The notes: generated from the sequence alone by a model not told the origin. DNA of 64,000 bases from Peromyscus leucopus (GCF_004664715.2 NC_051063.1:72712518-72776517); one strand, 5' to 3'. Positions 41,666-52,434 are shown, counted from the first letter of the stretch. Made by a program: numbers and translations.

Positions 41666-42997
41666 GGTTTAAGCAGGAATTGAGGGATAGAAGAGAGGAG
41701 GAAGAATAGGGAAGGATCAACCAAAGCTAAATGTGTATAAAAAATGCCAGAAGGAATCCTGCTACTTCATAAGCTAATTAAAATAATAGAAATCAAATGA
41801 TAAAATAAGAAAAATGCCATCAAAATCTAGATTTAGATGCTACTTGGCTTTCAAATAAGAAGCAGATAATTTCTTCAGTACAAATGCATTCCAAATGATA
41901 GAATGAACATACTTATACTAAAATGTTTTATTCACACATCTGAGAGTCAGGTCTAACTAGGCAGCCTGTATTTGCAAAACAAATCCCACTTTACACCTGA
42001 GTGATCTTTAACCTTCAACTCTTTTCCAGAAGGCTCTGCAGAAGGGGCCAGGGGAAGGTCACCTGCAGAGCAAGAGAGACACACTGAGGCCAACAGTCAA
42101 GGCTCAGGGACCCTGCCCAAGGCCTTTTCTGCTCCACAAGGCTGCCTTCTGTGAACCCAGTGGAAGGGGTCTGGATCTAGGGAGAAGCTCACAGATGTGT
42201 CACATCATTTGCTTTCCCAGTTGCCACAGATGCACTGAAATGAGGTGACCCCTCCAGGCAATGCAGCATCCTTAATCCTGGTGGGAAAAGGAAGAATCCA
42301 GATAGTGAAATTTCCCAGTATTCAAAACTACTCTGGCCCTAGAATCAAAGGCCCATGGCTACAATAGGAAGCAGGTAAGCCCCGGGACTCTCTCGGCCCC
42401 ACCCCCAGCCCATCCTTGTAGCAGGTGTGCGGCAGCCCCCATATGGGCAGCATTTGGTGAAATGCTTCAGGGAAAATCAAAAAGTAATATCGCCACAGCT
42501 TAAGGGAAATCCCATTTCCTCTGCAGAGCAGCCTCTCCAGAGATGGCGGCCCGTGTCAAGGTGCCTTTATCTGAACACATTCTATTTGGGAAGGAGCAGG
42601 AAGAAGGCCCAGCCTCCGCAGGTAACTCAATCAGATTCTTTGGCATTCACAGGGATATCTGTTACCAGGAGCCTCTCGGGGCAGCAAGGGGATTAGCAGA
42701 AGGATCACCTGCCACTTACTGAGTGTCAACCCAGAAAGAAATGGCCTCACGACCAGCCCTGCTTAATCGGGTCCTAGAGGGCTGTTCTCAAAGGGAAGAG
42801 TGACAGCAGCATTTCCAGGCATGTTTTAAACTGTCTCTCAGATCAGGGACAGGGACTTAGCACAGAGAGATAGCAATGTCAACAGTGGCCACTGGAGGAA
42901 TTTCTGACAAGTGGCTCTTTGTTAACTGACCAGTGTGTGCTGGGCATTGATATGGAAGCTCCAGACCCTTTAAAATAGCCCCAAAGCCTGTATCTGA
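41666..42997. other. Unassigned sequence
   Basis: About 1.3 kb without a recognised repeat or gene. A/T-rich at 41740-41940. A single CREB-like or other motif could not be singled out. Confidence 0.4.
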
Positions 42998-43066
42998 GGG
43001 CTAGTGACAGAGCTCAGTGACGGCGCTCTTGTCTAACAGGGGATGCTCTTAATTGCCAGCATTGTA
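42998..43066 (+). mobile_element. ID/B4-type SINE head
   Basis: GGGCTAGTGACAGAGCTCAG, TGACGGCGCTCTTGTCTAAC and TCTTAATTGCCAGCATTGTA follow the tRNA-derived ID/B4 head; tail replaced by a TA-rich array. Confidence 0.5.
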
Positions 43067-43067
43067 A

Positions 43068-43115
43068 GATAGATATAGATATATAGATATATATATGTAA
43101 TTATATAGATTGTTT
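43068..43115 (+). repeat. (TAGA)/(TA)n array
   Basis: AGATAGATATAGATATATAG units merging into TATATATAT; probably grew from the tail of the SINE immediately upstream. Confidence 0.9.
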
Positions 43116-43389
43116 TTATAAATTAAAAAAAAGTCCAACTTCCATGGGCATCAATTTGAGGCCAAGACAATCTGCTCATCAAAACTGCACATCCCAGCTT
43201 TACATCACATTTGACAACAGGAGAAACCAAGATCAGGCCAGGCCAACTTCTGAACCCGGGCAGCCACAACAGACCCCTGCTTTCCTCATATATGATGCAG
43301 CCTTCATGGGAGCCACGAGGCAGGGTGGCCTAAAGAAAGGACCGATCCCAAGTCATGCACAGCCCACATCCATAGTCAGCAAAATACGG
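43116..43389. other. Unassigned sequence
   Basis: No repeat or gene recognised. Confidence 0.4.
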
Positions 43390-43575
43390 CAAATGCCAAA
43401 CCCACGCCACTGGCTATTTTGTAAGTGAAGTCTTATTTGGTAGCAATCATATGGATCATTTACACGTTGTTTGCGACAGTTTCCAACTATGATGGCGGCA
43501 TTGACTGTAAAGGTGGAAACCATACAGCTGACAAATATTTGGTATCTTCCTTTATAGAAAGAAATGACTTGTCGT
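43390..43575 (+). mobile_element. hAT-type DNA transposon fossil
   Basis: CCAAACCCACGCCACTGGCT, ATTTTGTAAGTGAAGTCTTA, TTTGGTAGCAATCATATGGA, TCATTTACACGTTGTTTGCG and GGAAACCATACAGCTGACAA, then AAATATTTGGTATCTTCC, follow the same hAT family as 34400-34612, here including a more upstream part and lacking the terminal end. Confidence 0.6.
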
Positions 43576-43859
43576 TGGCCTGCACTATTTCTTAGTAGAC
43601 ATCTCACAACGCTGTTTAGACTCAGATCAGCATTGTGGTGGGTAGGGGTAGAGCAGGGTGTCACGTCTTCATGCATTGAAAATCACAAAATGATGGAGGA
43701 GGAGGTGCTGAAGAGGAAGCCCTCGATCGCCAGCAGAGTTCCAGACAGAGCTGTCTCAACTAGGTTTCTCTTCCACAAACAATCCCAAGTTAATCAAAAG
43801 GAACGCCGCACCTGCTTCTGTGTTTAGTTTCCTTAGGAGTAGACTGCTAAGGACCAGTG
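43576..43859. other. Unassigned sequence
   Basis: No repeat or gene recognised. Confidence 0.4.
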
Positions 43860-44460
43860 AAGTCAAGGATCTTGGAGGAAAAGCTACAACTCCCTTAGCT
43901 AAACCAGCACATCCCATAACTACATTCTAAACATTTCCTTACACCCACAGGTAAGTGTAGTCTCACTCCTCACCAAGGAAACTTCTCTTTGCAACAGATG
44001 GAGACCATTACAAATAAAACCACAACCAGTCAAAATGGAGAGTTGTGGGGCCCAGTCCCAATAAAGACATCTACAACACAACTCCTGCACCTAAGGTTCA
44101 AGGATCAGTTTGGAAAGGGGGCCAGAAAAATTGTAAGAGCCAGAGGAACAAGAAGTTTGCTGTGGGATTGTGTCTCCTAGCAATGTCCAAGAACCTACAC
44201 CCATGATATCTCCATCAGCGTGGCTACCTAAACGTGACCTGAATAGGACATCACCAACAGACATGCTACCATGGAAGGGAGAAACCCTCAATCCTAGACA
44301 AAGAACTATAGGCAGCTAAGGAATTCGGAGAGCAGGAAAAATATATTTCCCCAGGGAAGAGCACACTGATTGGTTATCCAGTGCGGCATGGTCAGCCCTG
44401 AAAACATACACACACAAGTAACATTGTACAGACTCAGCAGGCTGTGTTTATATATTTAGG

Positions 44461-44514
<54 letters not shown>

Positions 44515-44640
44515 AATTAGAGTAAAAAGAGACCACGAATTGGAAAGAGAACAAGAGAGGTGGGGTGCATGGGAGGGTTTGGAGGGAGGAAAGGGAATGA
44601 AGAAACTGATGTACTTATATCATAATCAAAACTTTTTTTA
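43860..44640 (+). mobile_element. LINE-1 3' UTR, nearly complete
   Basis: GCAACAGATGGAGACCATTA, GGGGCCCAGTCCCAATAAAG, ACAACTCCTGCACCTAAGGT, GAAAAATTGTAAGAGCCAGA, GGATTGTGTCTCCTAGCAAT, TCAGCCCTGAAAACATACAC, AAGTAACATTGTACAGACTC and TATATATTTAGGAACACACA lead through a (CA)n array (44462-44513) to AGACCACGAATTGGAAAGAG, a purine-rich tract and a TATCATAATCAAAACTTTTT end. This is the whole 3' UTR of a rodent (Lx-type) L1, the best preserved L1 in the window. ORF2 is absent or reduced to a trace at the left edge. Confidence 0.85.
44462..44513 (+). repeat. (CA)n microsatellite inside L1 3' UTR
   Basis: About 26 CA units, located where related L1 copies have a TATA/CACA-rich stretch, so expansion from that seed is likely. 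Confidence 0.97.
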
Positions 44641-45383
44641 ACACTTAAGTAGAATACTGGTTAGCCTCAACTTTCAGGTAGCTCTCTTGCTGTCAATAAA
44701 ACGAAGAGAGGCCGTTTCTAGCCTTGAATCTGAAACCAGCCATGACTGCACCAGGCTCTCTGGGATCCTCGTTCCCACAGTTTCCCACAGGACTCTTTCC
44801 GTGCCGCTGTCTTAGAAGCTCAGCACGAACACTATCACCCGGACTTCTCCCCACACCCATGGTCCTCATTCAGGTGGAACAGCAGAGGTTCCATGAACAC
44901 ACCTCCTGCCCTGCTGCACCCCACCTTCCCTTACACAGACCCCCCCAACCTGTCATATTTTCTCCAGCACATCCACGTCTCTCCCAGTTCCTCCACGGAG
45001 ATGTCTCCCCCTCAATCTGCCCTGGATCTCTAGAGCAAGGCTTCCAAACCTCCATGATCAGGCCGGTCAAATTCTACTTCACACCAATGTTACCTGTGGC
45101 CAGGGAAGCTTCGGACTTCATAGAGTCATGGCTTCCACTATTCTCCAGTGGCTGTAGGGTAGGTGTGGAAATGGTGAAGACACTGAATTATGGAGACTCT
45201 GTCACAAGATCCTGGCATCACTTCCAACCAACTGCCTATTGACAGGTCAGTGGGTACCCCCAAAGTGACTCTGTCCCTGTGGCTTGGACAGTACCAAAAA
45301 AAGGAATAGACCTTGAGTGGCCAAAGCCAAGAAGAAAAAGCCTTCAAAGGTGAGAATGGTCTTGCAATATGTCTGAGCCAAGG
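44641..45383. other. Unassigned sequence
   Basis: No repeat recognised. A plus-strand frame of 172 codons (44724-45242) is open, Pro/Ser-rich and has no recognisable domain; overlapping minus-strand frames argue for chance. Confidence 0.4.
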
Positions 45384-45432
45384 TGGTTAGTGGCATGTGG
45401 ACTGAAATGAAGCTAAGTGACTCAGAGGCCCC
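45384..45432 (+). repeat. 49-bp dispersed duplicate, copy 1
   Basis: TGGTTAGTGGCATGTGGACT, then GAAATGAAGC and TAAGTGACTC, AGAGGCCCC. It matches 46431-46479 at 45 of 49 positions in the same orientation. Flanks do not match. Possibly two pieces of one old MaLR-like repeat (related phrases occur in MLT1 LTRs). Confidence 0.9.
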
Positions 45433-45634
45433 TCAGCCTGTACTTTGTGGATGATTGCCGCCTTAGCCCAGGAGAAAGGACTGTGACCCTGAATGTCAGC
45501 AGGATCAGCAGAATCTTCACTCTTTTCTAGCCTCTAGGATATGTGACCCTGCAGCTTCCAACGACCAACTGGGGACAGGAGAGGCACAAAGATAACTTGG
45601 CAACTTGTCTGAATGCCGTCCTAGAATCAACTAT
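45433..45634. other. Unassigned sequence
   Basis: No repeat or gene recognised. Confidence 0.4.
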
Positions 45635-46005
45635 GCCAGTTAGTTTTGCATGACTATGACAAAATGCCAGAGACAATGAACTTAAAAGGAAAAAAAAAAA
45701 GGTTCGTTTTGGCTCCTGGTTTCAGAGGTTTTCATCCATGGTCACTTGGCTCTGCTATTTTGGGCCTGTGATTGTGCAGGACATGTCAGGGATGCATGAC
45801 AGAGGAGGCCTGGTTACTGCTTGGCAACCAGGAAGTAGAAAGAGAAATGGAAGGGGACAGAGTCACAACAACTCCTTCAAGGGCACACCTCAGTGACCTC
45901 ACTTCTTCCTAAAGGTGCCACCACCTCACAAAACAGTGTCAACAGTTAGAGACCAAGATTTAGCATATGAGCCTTGGGGGATGTTTCAGATCCAAGCCAT
46001 AGTAC
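45635..46005 (-). mobile_element. MaLR (ORR1-like) LTR, near full length
   Basis: CCAGTTAGTTTTGCATGACT, ATGACAAAATGCCAGAGACA, GGCTCCTGGTTTCAGAGGTT, CATCCATGGTCACTTGGCTC, AGGGCACACCTCAGTGACCT, GGTGCCACCACCTCACAAAA, ATGAGCCTTGGGGGATGTTT and CAGATCCAAGCCATAGTA form a nearly complete reverse LTR. Confidence 0.75.
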
Positions 46006-46430
46006 CCCGATACACACACAAACCTTTTGTAGCCATCTTTCTTCCCAGGTTGGAATTTTTCAGAGAAAGCCATACTGAACCTCAAAGTGGCAAGTCACAA
46101 GCAGGGGTCACTGGGAAATCTGACAGTGTTCTGATGCCAAGGACAAGAAGCACATGCAGGAGGCTGACCCTGAGTGAACCCAGGTCTCAGAGCAGTCCAG
46201 CCCCTTGAATGGCTTCTTTGAGGTTTGAGACAGCTACCAAGCAGCCCAGTAGCCACAGTGTCCAAAATGTCCCATGTGGTAGGCTGCTGTCCAGAAACGA
46301 CACTAAGCCATGGCCTGGATGGAAATGGCCCAAAGTGATAAGACAGTATTGGCTTCGATCGTTAATGGTGACACTTAGATCGTTAATGCCAGCCAGGGCA
46401 GATCAGCAGAGGTGATGTCCCTCCGGATCT
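46006..46430. other. Unassigned sequence with short direct repeat
   Basis: GATCGTTAATG occurs at 46357-46367 and 46378-46388, exactly 21 bp apart. No repeat family or gene recognised. Confidence 0.45.
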
Positions 46431-46479
46431 TGGTTAGTGGCATGTGGACTGACATGATGCTAAGTGATTCAGAGTCCCC
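46431..46479 (+). repeat. 49-bp dispersed duplicate, copy 2
   Basis: TGGTTAGTGGCATGTGGACT, GACATGATGC, TAAGTGATTC, AGAGTCCCC; same orientation as 45384-45432, 1,047 bp downstream, four mismatches. Confidence 0.9.
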
Positions 46480-47660
46480 AGTCACTCACCCCCACCACTC
46501 AGGCTTCCTAACCTGCCTTCGGCTAGGAAGGATGCCTTGGTGAAAGGAGAGGCTGGTTTGATGGGTTAGCCAAAATATTCCATGGTTATCCCAATTACTA
46601 GTGTCCATGAGATCTACTGAGGACAGAGCATGTCCAAGAAGCCTTAGGGTCCCCAAGCCCAGGCCTCTTGGTAAACGACCCCTGGCCTCATCCCCATTAC
46701 CACTGAGAGCATCTCCTTCGGCCCTAGACTCTACCCTTCTCCTCTTCTTCTCTGGATAGGTAACTGTGGGGCTGTATGGTGCTGGACACCAGAAAGCCTT
46801 TTATTTATCCTTGATGGGAAATCCCATCAAAATATAATGTGTTGCCTAAGTTAAGGTTGAGCCTGACCCTGATGTCATAGGTTGCCATCTGCTAGGAAGT
46901 GCTGAGGGGGAAAGGCCCGCTGCCCCTATTCTTCCCGCACTGCCTGCCAAGTACCTCACTGATGGTTATGTTTCAGATATGAACATCACCTTAGCTGCAA
47001 GCTGTTAACTATACTGATTTCTAACTGGTGGCACTGGAGTAACCGGGCTTTCCATGAAGTCTAGGTCTCAAGGTACTGAAATCCCTTCTTTCTCAATAGC
47101 CTCCGACCCCCAAAACTCTGATATGTCCTGTGATAAGCATTAAAGCCAGTCACAGTTCAGCTCAGGCCTGTGTTCGAAATGGTTCAGTGACTTTTCCAGA
47201 GGCCCAAGATGCTGTGCCCAGGAGGCCAAAGGTGTGGCATCTTCCAAAGGGTACTTTGAAGAGTGACTGTTTGTTGACAGTGAGAGGATGCTTTCAGCTC
47301 TGTCCCATAGCAAGAGTCTCTGGGGGACAGCCTGTGAGTGCCAGTGGTCCCTGCTAGGTGTACCAAATCACCACGACCAAGCCTCTCTTGAGTAGTTGCC
47401 AATAACAGATGCCCAAATCTGTCAGATTCACTAGGCCTCAGTACACACAGCCAAGGCCACTCAACAACTCTCTACCTCTTTAGCCCCCCCCCTTCCCTCT
47501 AAGCCAGCCAGCCAGCATGTAGTTCTCCCTGTTGCCAGGAAGCAGAAAATACCCGACTTCCTTCAACCACTATTTCTCATTCCTTTCCCTCCCACTGGTC
47601 CCTGTGCCAACCTCTGCCTTTAACAGGAACCATCATGGCCTCCTCAAGTCCGCTGAGGAG
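46480..47660. other. Unassigned sequence
   Basis: About 1.2 kb with no recognised repeat or gene. A perfect inverted repeat TTGATGGGA / TCCCATCAA with a 2-bp spacer lies at 46811-46830, preceded by TTTATTTATCC. Confidence 0.4.
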
Positions 47661-47760
47661 TCAAACCCTTCCCTCTTGTACCCTCCTCCTCCTCTTCCTC
47701 TTCCTTTTCCCTCCTTATTTCTCTCAATTTTTCCTTTTTTTTTTTTTTCTCTTCTACCTT
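47661..47760. repeat. Pyrimidine-rich tract with T-run
   Basis: CTCCTCCTCCTCTTCCTCTT words, then CCTTATTTCTC and a T-run at about 47736-47748. Low complexity. Confidence 0.85.
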
Positions 47761-48130
47761 GTACAGGTAATTGTGAGCCGGAGGGAAAGCCCCGGAGTAT
47801 TCAGTTCCAAACACTGAGCAGCAGTTCTCAGAAGGGCACAAAGGATCGAGGTGAATGTCACATTGAGTAGGCTCCAGCTGCACCTGCCGGCTGCCCCAGC
47901 CCCTCCGGTTCATCTGGGGGTCACCAAGCGCTCGCAGATTCTCGGATGGCAAGGAACGCTACTATGTTTTCAGTTCACAGTGAGATTAAATCTACAACGT
48001 TTGACCCGTCTAATTTATTTTGTGGCTGACAGAGCAAGGAGAGCCCATAGGAAGCCCCAGATTCATTCTTCCCTCAAACAAAACACCATGGGATCAGTAG
48101 GAAGCCGTCGCAGCTGGATGCTTCGTTCTG
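47761..48130. promoter_or_regulatory. Candidate conserved noncoding element
   Basis: Repeat-free with CpGs in otherwise ordinary sequence (CAAGCGCTCGCAGATTCTCG, CAAGGAACGC, CAACGTTTGACCCG) and TCTAATTTATTTTG. No codon-like structure stands out in the 154-codon plus frame that starts here (47851-48315). Low-confidence inference. Confidence 0.22.
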
Positions 48131-49164
48131 GGCCCAGACACGGTAGCGAATGTGTAAGAATCATCCGAAAACAGGGCTTGGGCCATGGTCCAGCAGCCCT
48201 GGAGTTGGTGTCCAACCCCTTGAACTACAGACTTGAGTTGATCCCCAAGGGCAGTGTGATGGCCTGTTTGGGCTTGTGCGTGGACACGGACCACCAACCT
48301 CAACAAATGACCTGAAGTTCATTCCAACGTGGGTGACTCTACTGTTCTTTTTGTCTCCTACTTCCTCTACCTACCTGTGGCCAAGCCACCTCTTCATCTC
48401 AACCAAAGCTATTCAGCCCTCTTTTTCCCCTGCCTGCTCTAGTCTGCCCCTTCCTTCCAGTTCAGAAAGTGCTTGGCAGTGGTACTGAGTTTGAGAAATT
48501 AAGGGGCACTTCATTCTTGTCAACTAAACACCTCCAAGAGGCACAGACTCAGTCCTGAGATCACAGATCAGACCCCAACAAATAGGCACAGGCTGGGGTG
48601 GGGCCTGGACGTAGACTGTGATCCCTTAGACCTCCTGAAACCTACCGTAGATCTCAGAATAAGGCTTTGGTAGCAGGGAGACCAAAGTTTTGGGTGCTGA
48701 GTAGGCAGTGGGGCCACAAAGGACTGGTAGGAAGACTAGAAGGTGGGGCACAGCGGGACCTAGGCCTTTAGGGCAAGCAGGGCTTGTGGGTACCAGGACA
48801 GCTGCACCAATGTATGGAACATTAACATGTTCAAGCAACTGCAGAGCCCTTCACATTCAGCAGAAAGACTAGCCTGGAGGATGCATGGCCCTCTGAGTCA
48901 CACAGAGAAGGGCAGTCAAGGAGCCACATCTGCTTTTAAAGGTCACCTGTGAGTCCCTTCAGCAAACGTGATGTGACAAGGGTCATGGTGAGAAATACAA
49001 TCCAGCATGGTTGGTGGGCCATGTACCCTGACCCCTCCAACAGGAGCTCCCTGCCAGAGGAAGGGAAGGAATAGACGTTGGGTGAGGTGTAAAATGGAAG
49101 GGAGACTGGCCTCCGGGCGGGTAAGGGAAGTGAACCCGTTGGGGATACTCCTCAGTTCCTATGA
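48131..49164. other. Unassigned sequence
   Basis: About 1 kb with no recognised repeat or gene. Confidence 0.4.
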
Positions 49165-49169
49165 TATGA

Positions 49170-49322
49170 TGACTATCATTGGCTGTCAGTTTGGCTGTAT
49201 CTGGAATGAACTACAGTCCAGGAATGGATGGCACACTTGTGATCTGGATGGAAGATGAAGGCTTTTGATCTAGATCTTGAGGTGGGATATAGATAGATAG
49301 GTAGACAGATGGATGGATGATT

Positions 49323-49378
<56 letters not shown>

Positions 49379-49431
49379 GAAATTGATTCATTCCATAAGT
49401 TCTTTGACTCCAGAGAACCATGACTAATACA
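49170..49431 (+). mobile_element. MaLR-like LTR with internal (GATA)n
   Basis: The element starts TGACTATCATTGGCTGTCAG, continues TATCTGGAATGAACTACAG and ATCTAGATCTTGAGGTGGG, and ends CATAAGTTCTTTGACTCCAG, AGAACCATGACTAATACA. It is flanked by the 5-bp duplication TATGA (49165-49169 and 49432-49436), as expected for ERVL/MaLR. A (GATA)n array occupies 49288-49380, between the LTR body and its 3' end. At 262 bp it has lost much of the middle of the family, which appears to be the same as the LTR at 10094-10579. Confidence 0.8.
49288..49380 (+). repeat. (GATA)n microsatellite
   Basis: GATA/GATG units, pure (TAGA)n over about 49320-49380, within the LTR. Confidence 0.97.
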
Positions 49432-49574
49432 TATGAACAGAGGTCAGTGCCGCTCAAGACAAAATATAAGAAAGGGAGGAACTTCAATAGAATCCAGGAA
49501 GGGCAGGCAAGTATGTGCCGTTAAAAGAGGAGGGTAACACAGAGGACAATGAGAACTCCCATTTTTTGCCTAGA

Positions 49575-49740
49575 ATTGGCCAAGGCATTTTATGTTGCTT
49601 TATTCAACTCACATGGCAACTAGGTGAGGCAGTAAGTATTGCTTTATCTTGCATTTCACAGATGAAGATGTGAAAGTTAAAAGAGATGAAAGAATTTGCT
49701 CTCAGTAACAAAGTAAAAGCATGGGGGCCAAGGAGTGGGC
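49575..49740 (-). mobile_element. MIR SINE
   Basis: CAAGGCATTTTATGTTGCTT, TATTCAACTCACATGGCAAC, TAGGTGAGGCAGTAAGTATT, TTGCATTTCACAGATGAAGA and TGAAAGAATTTGCTCTCAG are in the full reverse MIR order. A stray B1-like phrase, CAAGGTCAGCCTGGGCTACA, follows at 49797-49816. Confidence 0.7.
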
Positions 49741-50214
49741 ATGAAGGTGTGACTCATGTAGCACTCAAGAGCCAGAAACCATGAGATTATAGGCTCAAGG
49801 TCAGCCTGGGCTACAGATGAAGAAAGAAACATCAACTGATTAGTTAATCTTTAGAAAGCAGTGAAGGTGGGAATCTATATTTATTCCTGATTCTAGATCC
49901 TGGGTTCTCGGCTACCACAGGACCCTACAAGTACAAATTCATAGATGTTAACCCATAGTTGGAAACTGAGATTTGGGGTATCCTTACCCTGTGCATTGGG
50001 TCCCCAGGAGCAAGGTGTTTACAAAGGACAATGGATACAGACCTCTCAGATACAGAGTCTCAGATTGGCTGAGTCAGACCCTTCTCGGTCCCAGCCTCAG
50101 GGTTCCAGGCTCATGCACAGACACTCTGAGAACACTGTGGATAGCATGAGCTACAGCCCATGAAGCGGAGCTCTGCTGAGATACATGTGCCCCCTGAGAC
50201 TCACACGTGAATCT
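49741..50214. other. Unassigned sequence with B1 trace
   Basis: Apart from the B1-like phrase at 49797-49816 (plus strand) no repeat or gene is recognised. Confidence 0.4.
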
Positions 50215-50440
50215 CAGCCCAGGCTGGGCAGCACCATGTATTAATTATAGCACGTGATTATGACATTCCACTCAGGGGCATTCTGGAAATGAAGGCCGCC
50301 ACATTCTGTCCCCAAGGCCATTCCTCAGGCTCATATTTTTTAGCTGAAGCCGTGTCTAAGGTATGAAATTAAAAGGCAGATAAGCCTTCGCGCTGGTTGG
50401 CATTCAGCAGTAGGGAGGCCATGCTATTACTGGCCCATCT
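50215..50440. promoter_or_regulatory. Candidate conserved noncoding element with E-box
   Basis: Repeat-free. TTAATTA at 50241-50247 lies beside a perfect E-box CACGTG at 50251-50256 and a GATTATGAC word; AGATAAGCC (GATA-type) and GCCTTCGCGCTGG follow. Enhancer-like composition, inferred. Confidence 0.33.
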
Positions 50441-50524
50441 TTAAAGTGCTGATCTGTGAACTAGAGGACAGAAAAAGAGCACAGAAGTATCCAACCCAGG
50501 GATGTCCTTGGAATGCATGATCTG

Positions 50525-50690
50525 AAGAGGGTCTGATCACACACATGCACACACACACATATACATACATGCACAAATGCACACACGTACACACAGAGAT
50601 ACACATACACACATACAGACACTGACACACTCACATGCACACATGCATACACACATGACATGTGTACACACACACACACACTCGAGAACA
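50525..50690 (+). repeat. CA-rich imperfect microsatellite
   Basis: ACACACATGCACACAC-type sequence with many interruptions; no single pure run longer than about 20 bp. Confidence 0.9.
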
Positions 50691-50704
50691 TCCTCACAAA
50701 GGAC

Positions 50705-51125
50705 TTACACAGATATTCATTGGATCAATATTCCTAGTTAGTCAAAGAGTAAGAACAACCCAGATGCCCATCAACTGGTGAGTGGATAATCAAAAAGGGG
50801 AAGTATCAATAATCCACATTGAATGGTCACTCAGCAACAGACAGGCACAATGTGACAACCTACCAGAATGGGAGTGGACTGTGAAAACACTATGCTCAGT
50901 GGAAGAAGCCAGAAACCCAGGGCTGCACATCATGGAATTTTGTTTGTATGGACTATTGAAAATGAAGTCCAGAGAGTCAGAAGAGATTACTCACTGTTTG
51001 CCAGGGAGTGAAAAAGGGGGGAATTCAAAGTGCCCAGCAAAACATAAAGGTTTCTTTTGGGATGACAGAAATGTTATGGAATTTTTTTAAAAAATCCCAT
51101 AATTGTACACTTTTAAATAATCATG
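50705..51125 (+). mobile_element. Ancient L1M-type LINE-1 3' end
   Basis: AACAACCCAGATGCCCATCA, ACTGGTGAGTGGATAATCAA, CTATGCTCAGTGGAAGAAGC, CAGAAACCCAGGGCTGCACA, TTTGCCAGGGAGTGAAAAAG, GGTTTCTTTTGGGATGACAG, AAATGTTATGGAATTTTTTT and ATAATTGTACACTTTTAAAT align in order with the 3' UTR shared by many mammalian L1M subfamilies. Decayed; no coding remnant. Confidence 0.85.
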
Positions 51126-51504
51126 CCTGGGCTGGGCTGGCCCCACCAGATGGCCTCTCACATGCCATTGGTTGAGACTGACCTTACGTTTTTCAGGTTG
51201 TAGGCCTTCTGGATCCTTTTAGATCAGTCAGGATTTGTGCCTGGGCTTTGCCCAGAGGGGAGGAGACCTGAAACAAATTTAGGACTGGGTTAGAAAGCAG
51301 GACTATGCCTGTTTGGGGGCCACCTAACAACGCCTGGCAAAGCCAACATTTGTAAAAATGCCCGTCCAAAGGGCCTGTCCCCAATCATATGCTTGGGTGC
51401 AGAGGTCAGCTGTGAGCTTCCCACAGAGCAAGAAACTGTTCTGTGAGGTTTGGAAGGACCTCAGACTCTCTTGTAAGCCCTGCAGGAATCCAGCTTCTCC
51501 CCAT
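51126..51504. other. Unassigned sequence
   Basis: No repeat or gene recognised. Confidence 0.4.
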
Positions 51505-51610
51505 GCCCCCACTTCCCCAAAGAGGGAGGAGGGGAAGAAGAGAGGTAGGAAGGGAGGGAGAGAGGGAGGGAGGGATGAGGGAGAAGGGCAGAAGAGAAAG
51601 GAGGGCAGCT
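51505..51610. repeat. Purine-rich low-complexity tract
   Basis: GGGAGGGAGAGAGGGAGGGA-type sequence; homopurine-biased. Confidence 0.85.
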
Positions 51611-52434
51611 AGGGGAAGGTAAGCCTTCCTGCCCACCTCTTCTGTGCCTACCGGCATCCCCAGCACATCTCCAGCTACAAGGCAGCTGTCACCCTGCCCA
51701 CTTCAAAGAGGCAGAGACTAAGGCTATGAATGCTAGTAGCTGCCCTGAAGCTGCGTGGAAGTAGAAGGCCATGGAATAAGACCCAGAAGGGTCCTGGGTC
51801 ACGGATCCAGACCTGTGGCCCCATACCTTTACCCTTCATCTGGTGCACTGACCAAGAGACCAGTGTAGCAAGGGCAGGACCAGCGCACTGACCTTCCGAA
51901 CTGAATGAGTCTAACTCGCTCCGAAAGTAATGGTTTTCAAGTAGAGAGTTCAAAATCCTAACTAGAATAGACAGGCCCCCTCCTCCTCCTTCTTAATCAG
52001 AAGAAGGGAAGATTGCTCATTTTCCCAGTTTTCAAGTTGTGTGCTGACACCCTTTGCTTTGATGGTATGTTTTCTCTGTGCTTGGCTTTGATGTCATTAG
52101 AAAGATGAACAGACTGTAGCTGCTTACCATGTATTCATTCAAAAGGACAAACCTGTAGAATTCACCTGGATCCATTTGCCCAAAGCTTCATGCTCCCAGT
52201 TATGCTCCATAGACATGTGAATAGGAAGAATCAAGGGAGGCGCTTACATTGATGGCCATTGAAACAGCCCAAGCATACACTACACAGGTCATAATGGCTG
52301 CCACCTAGAAATGCCCTCAACTTGAATCAACTCACTTACGTTCCTACCAAAAGAGAGCTCTTCCCATGTCTCTCTCTCTTCTACTGATCAAAATCCTTTA
52401 GGACCACAGGGTTAGGAACAATCAATCAACCTTT
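51611..52434. other. Unassigned sequence
   Basis: About 820 bp with no recognised repeat or gene. Confidence 0.4.

Noticed and set aside
43860..44640. Possible intact autonomous L1
   Set aside because: Only the 3' UTR is present; ORF1 and ORF2 are missing.
44724..45242. 172-codon plus-strand open frame
   Set aside because: No recognisable domain, compositionally Pro/Ser-rich; other overlapping frames are also open, so chance is likely.
47851..48315. 154-codon plus-strand open frame
   Set aside because: No recognisable domain; single open frame of this size is expected by chance in 64 kb with six frames.
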